Below are positions 28,741 through 38,000 of a DNA stretch of 64,000 bases, one piece after another. A model generated the notes under the pieces. It ran no database searches. It saw only the letters and a program-made list of their open reading frames with translations, and was not told the DNA's origin. How positions within the stretch are numbered: position 1 is the first letter of the stretch; each line of letters begins with the position of its first letter. The position numbers were made by a program, and so were the translations under genes. The stretch comes from an uncultured Lachnospiraceae bacterium (GTDB taxonomy: Bacteria; Bacillota; Clostridia; Lachnospirales; Lachnospiraceae), in contig CATOPL010000010.1 of the NCBI GenBank assembly GCA_951802115.1, positions 53,032 to 117,031 of the forward strand, written 5' to 3'.

Positions 28741-29514
28741 TCAAAGATCTGGTTTTTTCATATATGGATTTATATCGTTTTCTCTTCTGTAACATTTCAC
28801 TCCCCAGAACATCAGGAACAGTCCACAGACCATCGTCAGAACAGACCACAATACGATATTAGACCTGTCATTCGTTTGCACTGTCCCCGGAGAATACACT
28901 GCCGATGCCGACGGCGCAGGACTTCCCGGGATACTACCCTCTTCTGTTATCTCCACCGCAAAATTCAACTGCAGCTGTGCCAGTGTGTTCTGATAACTGT
29001 TTCCCTGGGTATCGCCATCCAGCTCAACCATCAAAGACACTGCTCCGGTCTCGCCTGGTGCAATATGATCCAGATACACAAACTCCTTCAGGCTGTCCAC
29101 CGCCTCATGCAGTCCCTTGCCCGCAAACGCATCCTTCTCCCCACCTACATTTTCACTTCTGTACAGTACCCGAACCTTTCCGTTTCCATCTGTGTAAAGC
29201 AGTTCATAAGCATATGCACCGCCGTCCGCCCTGCTTTGACTGTCTTCGAGGCTTCTGGCATCGTTCGTCATATACCAGTCTGTTTTTCTTCCGGATATAT
29301 TCTCCAGAGCAAGACTGATTCGAATGTTGTCTCCCGGTTCCAGTGCATAGATCATTTCTGCAATATCCGCGGATGTAAAATTGCTTTGAATTTCATCTCC
29401 GTTAAACTGTACCTTCCATCCGGCTTTTCCTGTGAAATTTTCCGCATGTGCAGTAAATGTAATTCCAAACAGCATCATTACCGCCACAGCAAGGCATAAA
29501 GCCTTTTTTTTCAT
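28741..29514 (-). CDS. Membrane-anchored exported protein of the pilus/TasA locus
   Basis: Protein of 257 residues: signal peptide ending TAHA (about residue 24), a beta-rich outside domain (LEPGDNIRISLALENIS and APGETGAVSLMVELDGD resemble the packing of TasA-like and pilin accessory proteins), a Ser/Pro-rich stalk, one C-terminal helix and a short cytoplasmic tail. No LPxTG. It follows the SipW gene by seven bases, so it is in the same operon and may hold fibre subunits at the membrane. Confidence 0.6.
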   Translation of the reverse strand: MKKKALCLAVAVMMLFGITFTAHAENFTGKAGWKVQFNGDEIQSNFTSADIAEMIYALEPGDNIRISLALENISGRKTDWYMTNDARSLEDSQSRADGGAYAYELLYTDGNGKVRVLYRSENVGGEKDAFAGKGLHEAVDSLKEFVYLDHIAPGETGAVSLMVELDGDTQGNSYQNTLAQLQLNFAVEITEEGSIPGSPAPSASAVYSPGTVQTNDRSNIVLWSVLTMVCGLFLMFWGVKCYRRENDINPYMKKPDL

Positions 29515-29521
29515 ACTTTTG

Positions 29522-30052
29522 TTACCTCCTGTTATTCTGATCCATGCCTGTTAATACTTGTTGAAACCATACGGCCGCTCCTATCAGAATTCCTTTCTGA
29601 ATTCTGCTTCTGTAATCAGAAAGCATCTTTGCCACCTTTCCAATCCCCGGTAAGAGACCTATGACCTTTCCAATATAATTTTCATAGGGAACCGGGTTCA
29701 TGTCCTTGGTCTGGTTTGCGTCGCCTTTGGTAATAAATTCCTTTTCGGGCACACGCTGTTCCACGACTCGATGTGTAATGATGGATGATGAATCACGGGC
29801 CCCATAAAAAGCAATCATATCACCTTCTGAAATCTCCTGCGGTTTTGTCTCACTGACATATATGAGACTGCCCACCGGAATAACTGGCTCCATACTCCCG
29901 CTTATAACAGAATAGATATGAATGCCAAACAGCCTTGGAATCGTCAGCGGAAGACAAAATAAAATCAATACACTCAGTAACCCTGTCGTTACCATATAAA
30001 GGCATGCTGCGAAGCATTCTTTCCTGTTTCTGTCTTTTTTCAATAAGTTCAC
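29522..30052 (-). CDS. sipW: SipW-type signal peptidase I
   Basis: Membrane serine protease of 176 residues, ER-type: nucleophile Ser53 in SVISGSMEP and His94 in IITHRVVE in place of the usual Lys, with GDANQTKD (Asp111) completing the active site. A helix lies on each side of the catalytic domain. SipW-type peptidases cleave TasA/camelysin-like precursors, and two such proteins are encoded directly upstream (30057, 30813). Genes are four to seven bases apart, showing tight coupling. Confidence 0.9.
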   Translation of the reverse strand: MNLLKKDRNRKECFAACLYMVTTGLLSVLILFCLPLTIPRLFGIHIYSVISGSMEPVIPVGSLIYVSETKPQEISEGDMIAFYGARDSSSIITHRVVEQRVPEKEFITKGDANQTKDMNPVPYENYIGKVIGLLPGIGKVAKMLSDYRSRIQKGILIGAAVWFQQVLTGMDQNNRR

Positions 30053-30056
30053 CTGC

Positions 30057-30809
30057 CTACTGAAGATTTAACGATCCATCTGCGCCTACATTCGCATCTA
30101 TTCCCCAGGCACTTTTAAGCGCCTCCTGCGCGTTATGTGTCTGAACTGTATCTGTCTCTGCATTTACACAAAAACTGTATCCGTCGTATGCGTATGTTGT
30201 AGTAATAGTTCTGTAGCCGTTTTCTTCTTCTGACACAAGCTCCGTAACTTCTTTCCAAATGGACGGATCCAGCCTGAAACTGCGGCAGAGTGCCGGGGTC
30301 TCCTGTCCCGGAGAAAGCGGATACCGGTAATAATATACTGCTCTTTCCGGTGTGGAAGCTTTTCTGTCTTCAATCCATCCGCTTCTGTTAAGATTCATTT
30401 CGAAGCCGATCAGTTCCGGAAAAAGGGTCGTATCTTTGCCTCCCCGTGCGTTTTTCCAGCTTTTGTACAGAACCACACGCACATAGCTGTCGATCGCTCC
30501 GCTGTTAACAACACTCAGTTCCTCCGGATACCGTCGTCCCGGCACAAGTCTCTCATCATCAAATCTGTTTTCCAAAAGGTATCCTGTTTTTTCTGCCCAT
30601 CTGTCTTCTTTATAATTCCGACAGCTTATAACCTCTCCATTTTCCAGCAGACTCACACCGATATTGGAAACTGCAACTTCCACAGAATAGTTTTCACTGT
30701 AATACATCAATGTTGCCCTTGTACTGCCTGCTGCACTCAGAAGAATCAACACTGCCGAGAGAAAAAACAGCAGCAGCAATCTGGCGGAAGGGAATCTTCT
30801 CTTCTTCAT
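30057..30809 (-). CDS. TasA/camelysin-like exported fibre protein
   Basis: Exported protein of 250 residues, probable SipW substrate. The signal region ends near STRATLMYYSENYSVEV, which resembles the cleavage region of SipW-dependent proteins. It is followed by a beta-sandwich with ELSVVNSGAIDSYVRVVLY, a feature of TasA-like folds. No anchor. It lies four bases upstream of sipW and four bases after the smaller relative at 30813. Likely a component or cap of a matrix fibre. Confidence 0.7.
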   Translation of the reverse strand: MKKRRFPSARLLLLFFLSAVLILLSAAGSTRATLMYYSENYSVEVAVSNIGVSLLENGEVISCRNYKEDRWAEKTGYLLENRFDDERLVPGRRYPEELSVVNSGAIDSYVRVVLYKSWKNARGGKDTTLFPELIGFEMNLNRSGWIEDRKASTPERAVYYYRYPLSPGQETPALCRSFRLDPSIWKEVTELVSEEENGYRTITTTYAYDGYSFCVNAETDTVQTHNAQEALKSAWGIDANVGADGSLNLQ

Positions 30810-30812
30810 TGC

Positions 30813-31328
30813 TTAGTCCCTCCTCCCTCTCTCACCAGTATTGGCCCTGATATCCCAGTTATATTCCGGCTGCCCGTCTTCCCTGTATAGTACTGGCGTA
30901 TGCTCCTGAACAACGATAACATTAAAATCCTGCTCTCTTTGTTTATGATCAATCTGAATCAGAAGCTCCTCTGTAACATCTCCGGGTGCAAGAATATCAT
31001 TGTAATAATAATAATCTCCCTCTCCTAAAGACCATTTCCCCGAACCATCCATATAGACCAGACTGTCCTGATAAGCTTTCCCTGCAAAGGCCTGTACACG
31101 AACATAGCATTCCTGCTCTCCTGTGTTGCTGATTCTGACTCGCTTGATCCAGCCTTCTATTTCTTCCTCAATCTCTGTGGTCGTAAACCCCAGATGAAGA
31201 ACTGCCTCCCCATATGCCGATGTATAGGTGGTAAAATAAGCCAGCGATCTGTTTGTTGATACTCCGGCTGCCAGCATAAAAGCTGCCGCTGACAGGCAGA
31301 AGAATATCTGAGTTCTATATTTTCGCAT
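30813..31328 (-). CDS. Small TasA/camelysin-like exported protein
   Basis: Protein of 171 residues with a SipW-type signal region (AAGVSTNRSLAYFTTYTSA) and a compact beta domain (RVRISNTGEQECYVRVQAF). Start at 31328: GGAG lies six bases before this ATG, whereas the upstream ATG at 31340 has a poor site. It begins 26 bases after the minor pilin gene. Expected to be processed by the SipW peptidase encoded two genes downstream. Confidence 0.72.
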   Translation of the reverse strand: MRKYRTQIFFCLSAAAFMLAAGVSTNRSLAYFTTYTSAYGEAVLHLGFTTTEIEEEIEGWIKRVRISNTGEQECYVRVQAFAGKAYQDSLVYMDGSGKWSLGEGDYYYYNDILAPGDVTEELLIQIDHKQREQDFNVIVVQEHTPVLYREDGQPEYNWDIRANTGERGRRD

Positions 31329-31354
31329 CTTTATCTCCATTTCTTTTGTTCTGC

Positions 31355-32434
31355 TCAGACGTAGCGCCGCTGTGTCAGCAACCGGCTTACCCACCCGTTA
31401 ATTGCTGATATGCTGTGCCTTCTATTATAAGCCGGAATACTGTATATCAGATGATTCCTTTTCATTTTCTTTGCCTCACCTTCCAGAGAAGTACTGACAA
31501 AGTGATTTACCACACTAGTACCGCCGTTTAAATGCCTGTCATACCGGTTTTGAAACGACACTCTTACAGGTATCATTCCCTCCGTATCCGCAACAATAAC
31601 TCTGGTCTGCGAAAACTCCGATTCCAGTTCGTAGGATGCCCCTCTGTAAATCTCTGTTACCTCAGCTGTCGCTCCCGCCGGAATACCTGATATTTTTATG
31701 CTCTTTGTACCGGGCGAAGTAAAGTCAACAGCGATCACATCACTGTATACCCTCTGCAGAACTCCGTCTACAGGCTTCGTCGCTTCTATCCGGAAGATAA
31801 AAGATGCAGTCTGTCCGGTTTCCCAGAACGACGTCAGCGTTTTCCTGACCACAATACTTCCCAGACGCACTTCCCGAACCGGCTTCAGACCTACAGTCAC
31901 ATTATAGTTCCAGGTATCATCTTCTTTATTCGGATCCCGGCTGTCATAGCTGTTCCCCGGAAGTGCTACAAGGTACGGAGAAAATGTATAATTATATTCT
32001 GCAGACATAACCTGCTGTGCCGATACCAGATACAGCCCGGTTTCAAGTGTCAACTTTCCTTCTCCTTCTTTTAGTGTTATCCGGATTCCTTGAGCATCCT
32101 CCGGGGTCAGCTCTGCGGCTGTTTTTGCCAGCTCAGTCCATGTTTTCGCTTTTGCCCCGGCATTCAGAGAATCCAGTGCTTCTTTTAACGCTTCATATTC
32201 TGCACATGTCTCATAAACGCCGTTTGCCGTTACCTCTGCAACTTTATGAAGAGTTACCGGAATCGACAGAAGTTTCAATTCCTCACAGTCACTGCCAAGT
32301 TCAAAAGACAGTGTACACTCTCTGTCTATATCAACAGCCGATGCACCATATGCCGTAACCGGTATAAATACCAGTATCATCAACAGAAGCAGTATCAGTG
32401 CACCTCCCTTTCCTGTTTTAATCACTACCTTCAC
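31355..32434 (-). CDS. Minor pilin-like surface protein (FctB/DUF5979-like domains)
   Basis: Exported protein of 359 residues: signal peptide (about 1-31), an N-terminal pilin-like domain, then a Cna-type domain (GSIVVRKTLTSFWETGQTA to SFQNRYDRHLNGGTSVVNHF, about 195-310). The first half is typical of basal pilins that join a sortase-built fibre to the wall. No LPxTG is present and the last 40 residues are basic and unlike a wall anchor, so attachment is unclear or the end may be altered by a frameshift. It lies 26 bases after the sortase gene. Confidence 0.65.
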   Translation of the reverse strand: MKVVIKTGKGGALILLLLMILVFIPVTAYGASAVDIDRECTLSFELGSDCEELKLLSIPVTLHKVAEVTANGVYETCAEYEALKEALDSLNAGAKAKTWTELAKTAAELTPEDAQGIRITLKEGEGKLTLETGLYLVSAQQVMSAEYNYTFSPYLVALPGNSYDSRDPNKEDDTWNYNVTVGLKPVREVRLGSIVVRKTLTSFWETGQTASFIFRIEATKPVDGVLQRVYSDVIAVDFTSPGTKSIKISGIPAGATAEVTEIYRGASYELESEFSQTRVIVADTEGMIPVRVSFQNRYDRHLNGGTSVVNHFVSTSLEGEAKKMKRNHLIYSIPAYNRRHSISAINGWVSRLLTQRRYV

Positions 32435-32459
32435 ATCCTTTTCTATTCTGACAGGACTT

Positions 32460-33326
32460 TTAAATCCGGGAACTCTGCAGTCGTGTTAAAAATCTTATAA
32501 TCAATATTGCAATTACCGTTATCAGCAGTCCCAGGATCAGATACCCTGTATCATGATTCCAATCCGGTTTCAACGTCGTATCTGTCTGTGCAGACGCCTT
32601 CTCCTCACCTTCATATGAAACGCGCGTGCCGCGAACCAGAAGCCGATGACTGTTTACTCCATAAGGAGTACAGGTGAACAGCGTAACCTGATCCTTACCA
32701 TCCATAATCTGAAGCGCTTCTTCCAAAGTTTTTCTGTCATCTTTGTCTATCATGGGCAGAATTTGATCAGTCTTGTAAGCAAGCACGTTTCCCAGTATAT
32801 GAATATAGAAGTAATCTCCATACTCCAGTTGATCAATATCGGTAAAAAGCCGTGCACTCGGAAGTCCTCTGTGTGCAACCAGCACACTGTGAGTACTTTT
32901 TCCCCCAATCGGAAGTTTGGTTCCGCTCAGATGACCAATGCCAGTCTGAAGAATCTCCTCTCCGGTTCCATGATAGATAGCAAGGCAGGTATCAATCTTT
33001 GGAATAGACAGGTATCCCATAATCCCGTTGTCTGCAGCATTCAGAACCGCCAGGTATTCCTTGTCTGTCAGGTCTGTACTCCGCCTTCCAGAGTCTCCTT
33101 CTCCGTACAGCTCATTTCTCTGTATCGATTCATTAAATCTTTCTGCTCTTTCCCATTCCCGGTTCTGCTCTTCTGATTCTATCTGCGCTACGGTATTCTC
33201 ATAATCTGTGATCAGCCTTCGCTGCCGATAGTTATTCCATTCATTAGCTGCAAATGGATACATGAGAAGAGACATACCTGATAAGAACAGCAGCAGGACT
33301 GGTACTATCATTATTTTTTTCTTCAT
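32460..33326 (-). CDS. Class C (pilus-building) sortase
   Basis: Membrane transpeptidase of 288 residues that joins pilins between LPxTG and lysine side chains. N-terminal and C-terminal helices flank the barrel. Catalytic His152 in VLVAHRGLPSARLF, Cys219 in TLFTCTPYGVNSHRL and Arg228 follow the class C pattern. The Asp-Pro-aromatic lid motif of many class C enzymes is not evident in residues 70-95. The gene lies 19 bases after its major pilin substrate. Confidence 0.93.
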   Translation of the reverse strand: MKKKIMIVPVLLLFLSGMSLLMYPFAANEWNNYRQRRLITDYENTVAQIESEEQNREWERAERFNESIQRNELYGEGDSGRRSTDLTDKEYLAVLNAADNGIMGYLSIPKIDTCLAIYHGTGEEILQTGIGHLSGTKLPIGGKSTHSVLVAHRGLPSARLFTDIDQLEYGDYFYIHILGNVLAYKTDQILPMIDKDDRKTLEEALQIMDGKDQVTLFTCTPYGVNSHRLLVRGTRVSYEGEEKASAQTDTTLKPDWNHDTGYLILGLLITVIAILIIRFLTRLQSSRI

Positions 33327-33345
33327 TCAGGTTCCCAATGTTGCA

Positions 33346-35094
33346 TTATTTTTTGTTCTTTTTGCAATTCGCAAAATACAGTCCTGCTGCAGTAACCATA
33401 GCCATACAGCCGCCAAAAGTAAAAATTGTGGTGCCGACACCGCCGGTAGAAGGAAGTTCTGCCAGTTTTGTATTTTTGAATCCATATGGATTTGACGCCG
33501 TATCACCTGTATTCACGACATCGGTTTTTCCATTTACCACATAATAAGAATAATGTGTTACCTGTTCATTTTCCTTTTCCCCTATAGCCACCGAATACCC
33601 CTTCAAATCATCATTCTCATCATAATCTGCCGTTATACGAATTCTGATTGGGTCTGTACGGATACTGTAGCCAGTCGGCGCTTTCGTCTCAACCAGAAAA
33701 TAGTCTGTATCGTCATCAAGGCCAACAATCTGCAGCCGCCCGCTACCATCTGTTCGAAATATCTCTTTATTTTGTTTATCTTTAAACAGTTTTCCCTGTG
33801 CGCTTCCTATATGCAGCTGAAATTCTGCATCGTTGAGGTATTCTACCAGCTCGTTTGTTTTCACTATCTCACCAGCGTTTGTTTCGCTGTATTTAACGCT
33901 CCCTTTATCATTTATTTTAATAAATTCGCCGGTCTTATCCTGTGTTCCTGTCCCGATTGTTCCGATCACCGATGTATCAAAACCAAATGTATAATGTTTG
34001 GTCTCATCCTCTTTTGTTCGAACACGGTCTGTATCATTGGTGCTGTAACTAAGTTTTGCAGTGTTGTTCAACTGATCGACATTGACTAATTCTGTACTTG
34101 TCACCTTTGCAAAATATACAATCGTAATCTTCTTATTTGCATTGCGAACCAGAAATTCGCTGCTCAGACTGTCCATGATAAATCCTGCCGCCCCGTGGCT
34201 GACTGCATCTTTGACCGCAGTATCTGCTGCCTTTATATCTTCAGGTGTTGCTCCGGCAATGGTTGCAGAAGGCTGATATTGTTCATTCTTGACCAATGTA
34301 AGTCCAGTCAGAATATCTTCAATCGAATACTCAATATTTAATTTATTTTTCATATAGCCTGGAATGTCTGCCTCTATTTTAAACTTCAGAATATCTCCAA
34401 ACTGCGTTCCTGTCACAACCGGATCTGTCCTGCCGTCAACCGTGGCCGCACTTTCCGCTGTCTTGGTAATCTGCGGTTCATCTCTTTTTAAATAAAGAGG
34501 TGTCTCACCAGGTTGGGCCCATGAATCAGTTTCCAGATTCAAAGTTCCATACACGATACCATCCGGCGTTATATTGACGCTGACAATCGCCGGGTTATAT
34601 AAATACTTATCTGAACCTGATACCGTTACCATCCATGTACCCGGAGACAAAATCACATCTCCGGCAGGGGTATAACTGCCGTCCTCGTTCTTTTCAAAAT
34701 CACAAATATGTACATCTGAAAACTGATTCAGACTTGTGCGAAATAATGTCTGTATATTTTCTGCATCAGGTATCAGTTCTTGTATCTCTTTCCCGTCAAC
34801 GGTTGTAAGCACGTCTCCTTTTGAAATCGTGTCATCAAGTACCTCTTTATAGAATCCCCTTTCATCGTATGTAATAATCTGATATGCTTTGACAGAAAGA
34901 AGAGACTTATAGCAGACTTCTCCATGGTCATGATTCTCTTCCTCATTTGTACAGATCAGGCTTTTCTCATCCTCTATCCCTTTAACGCTTACATTGACCG
35001 CTGAAGTCTCTCCTGCAGCAAACGTTATCATTGATCCGCTGAAAAGGATCATCGTGCTCAGCAGCAATGCCAAAAACCGTTCTGACTTTTTCAT
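33346..35094 (-). CDS. Major pilin backbone subunit, LPxTG protein
   Basis: Sortase substrate of 582 residues: signal peptide (about 1-27), N-terminal domain, a fimbrial D2-type isopeptide domain (about 190-395), a SpaA/Cna-B domain (about 420-510) with the E-box YFLVETKAPTGY, and wall signal LPSTG (547-551), a helix and a KKNKK tail. Internal Lys-Asn isopeptide bonds are expected. The classical YPKN pilin motif was not found. Its start overlaps the adhesin stop by four bases (ATGA), so the two are translationally coupled. Confidence 0.88.
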   Translation of the reverse strand: MKKSERFLALLLSTMILFSGSMITFAAGETSAVNVSVKGIEDEKSLICTNEEENHDHGEVCYKSLLSVKAYQIITYDERGFYKEVLDDTISKGDVLTTVDGKEIQELIPDAENIQTLFRTSLNQFSDVHICDFEKNEDGSYTPAGDVILSPGTWMVTVSGSDKYLYNPAIVSVNITPDGIVYGTLNLETDSWAQPGETPLYLKRDEPQITKTAESAATVDGRTDPVVTGTQFGDILKFKIEADIPGYMKNKLNIEYSIEDILTGLTLVKNEQYQPSATIAGATPEDIKAADTAVKDAVSHGAAGFIMDSLSSEFLVRNANKKITIVYFAKVTSTELVNVDQLNNTAKLSYSTNDTDRVRTKEDETKHYTFGFDTSVIGTIGTGTQDKTGEFIKINDKGSVKYSETNAGEIVKTNELVEYLNDAEFQLHIGSAQGKLFKDKQNKEIFRTDGSGRLQIVGLDDDTDYFLVETKAPTGYSIRTDPIRIRITADYDENDDLKGYSVAIGEKENEQVTHYSYYVVNGKTDVVNTGDTASNPYGFKNTKLAELPSTGGVGTTIFTFGGCMAMVTAAGLYFANCKKNKK

Positions 35095-38000
35095 TTTCCT
35101 CTCCTTTTTACTTCATATATTTGGTACAGAATCCATCCTGCCGACAGCACCAGCATCATACCTCCGGATATATACCCACAGATTCCCGGGCCCCCTGTAC
35201 TCGGAAGATCATAAAGTACTCTGTTTGGAACTGCAATCGTAAATCTTCCCCCAGTCTCGTCGTATGTTACATGATCCGCTTCTTCCCAACCTTCTATCTG
35301 AAAATTGACATTTACTTTTGCTCCTGTACCATCTTTACTGATCTTAATTCTGATGGGATGCGTCAAAAGCGCATAGCCTTTCGGCGCATCTGTCTCCACC
35401 AGATAATAAATACCTACAGGCAATGGAGCAGTAACAGAAGTCGAACCATCCATCCCGGAAACCAGAGCCTCTTTCACTACAGGAAGCGCGCTGTTGTTTA
35501 CCATGCCCTCTTCACTGTAGTAGTCCTGACCATAGATTTTAAATTCAGCACCTCTGAGAGCTTCTTTGTCCGATATCAGGTTTACTTTCTGAATCTGAAG
35601 CCTCGCAGCAATCAGAGTATTGGTAATTGTATAATTGGTTATTCTGCATCCGGATTGCGCCCGTTCGTCATATTTATACAGGTGTACACGGCGTACATCA
35701 CCCCCGTTTTCCGTCATTTCACCTGTACGCTTGGCTGCTATTTCAAATCCTGTACCATTGCTGTTGATGATCAGGCGATTAGCGCTTGTTCCTGTCAGAT
35801 TTCCGTTTCCGGAAAAATATAACATACTTGCATCAGCACTTCCTCTGATCAGCTTTGGACCAGCAGTATCTTTAATATTCAGATACCATCCGGGGTATCC
35901 AGCGCTTTCCAGCCGAAACTGCAGATGTCCGTTTGCCGATGACTGATCGGCGTGCACAATCCATTGCCAGTTCCCGGGCAGACCTCTGTCTTCAGCCCCA
36001 TCGCTGATAAGAACATCTCCCGAATTTGACACATCCGCGTTGACGGTGGCGATTACCCCCGATATCTCCGCCAGTATACGTCCCGTACCGTCAGCCATAC
36101 CATTGCCGATTACGATTCTGTCCCCGTCTTCCAGATTCCCTGTCTCAATCCAATTACTGCAGGGATTTGATTTCGGCTCCGATACTGTCGTATTACAAGA
36201 AAGTGACTCAACCTCCCTGACTTCATAATTTTTGTCTTTATTCAGATACTTCCAGGTATACGTCCAGTCGTCAGCAGATGTCAGTTCTTTTGCATCAATC
36301 TCCGTACTGATTCCATCTGCAGACTTTTCAAACAGCTTTACAGTGACAGGTTCCGTACGCCCATCCTGTTCTGCAAGTTCCTTTCCTTCCGCGTCCAGCC
36401 ATCGCTTGGTAACAGAAACCGCCTGTACAGGTTCCCCCTCAAAACTCCAGCTTGGTACCAGATTAAACCTGATTTTACAATTTGACAGCCCTGCTCCCCG
36501 ATCCATATAATAAATAATCAGTTTATGCAATCCTGGCTGAAACTCCGTTTTCATCTGCTGGTCTTTGCTTCCTTTTTCTCCCTGATATGTAACTACCCCT
36601 GTTGAGAAATTGATGCTTCCTTCCAGTGCCGCATGGACACCGCTTAAATTCAGTATCAACGATCTTTTTCCATCAAATTCGTCAAATACCCACAAATCAT
36701 CATCTCCTGTAAAATGAAATATCATAGGTTCACCATGATTGTAATTGGGCTGATCAGCTCCCCCGCTTTGATCGTTCAGCCAGTAGTTTATCTCCGTTTT
36801 CATTCCAAACCAGTAATTTACCTGACCATCCATGTGCGTATACATATCTGATTCACCATTCAGCGGCAAAAAGGAATCAGTTATATCATTTTGAGAGGCG
36901 CTCTTTCTGCTTATTTTCTGAGAATTGCCATATACATAAAACTGTCCGGCAGACTGATTATAAGAAGCTGCATTCCGATCGCTGTTGTACTCATAATAGC
37001 CTTTGTCATCAAGCTGATACAGCCCGGCTGCATTCCCCAGATACTGTATCCCCATAAGACTCTTCTGCCCGAACAATGTATCAAAGATTTTATCATCTGT
37101 ATCCTCATCCGGGATTCTGCTCCTGTCAATACCCAAAGGATAACCCAAAGCTCCTTTTATTCCTACATATTTCTGCCGGCCTTCTGCATTATGCTCCGCT
37201 GCATAATTATATGCACCGTCAAGAAAGCCGAAGCCCCTGCCGGAAAGGTTATTGACTGCAGTCCATGTTTCGGTAAGCGCATCATTTTGTACGACCTTCG
37301 CTCCAATTCTGGGATCTGTTCTGTGAAGAGTAATATTAGCCAGTTCGTTATAGTCATACAATTCTGTTGTCATAAAACTTTTTGATATTTCCGCACTTAC
37401 TGTTGGAATCGGAGTACCCAGTATTCCATCAGTTTTTCCATTATCATAATCTGCCGCTACCCAATCTGCATAAAATACATTGTTTTTTCTCAAATCTATG
37501 GTTACCGTTTTGGGCCCGCTTTCCACGGAGATATATTCACCGGATGCAAGATTATACCAGCCTTTTAATTTCCACCTGTATGCAGACGGGTTATCGGAGT
37601 CTTTAATCGAATGGCTGGTACTGTTTATCATAAAGTTCCTTTTTCTTGTTGCATCATCAGGCAAAGTAATTTTCATAGAAGCAATATTTGCCGTAACTTC
37701 AACAGCAATTTTATTTAAAGGACCTTCTTTACCATCTACTTTAAAACGGTAGGGAGAATTAGAACCATTTTCTCTGATATTATAGGGATTTAAAACGATG
37801 TACCTTTGATCGGTACTGAATAATGTGATGTGATCAGTTGAAATATCTGAATTATTACTTCTGCTCTGTGCCGCAAAATAAACGTCATTGCCTCCGCCCG
37901 CATGATTTTCCGCAGACCGGCCAATATAGAAACTATGATTACTGAAACCGCCGGAAATTGCAATAGTTCCTTCCGCATCATTAAGGCTGACATTTAATGT

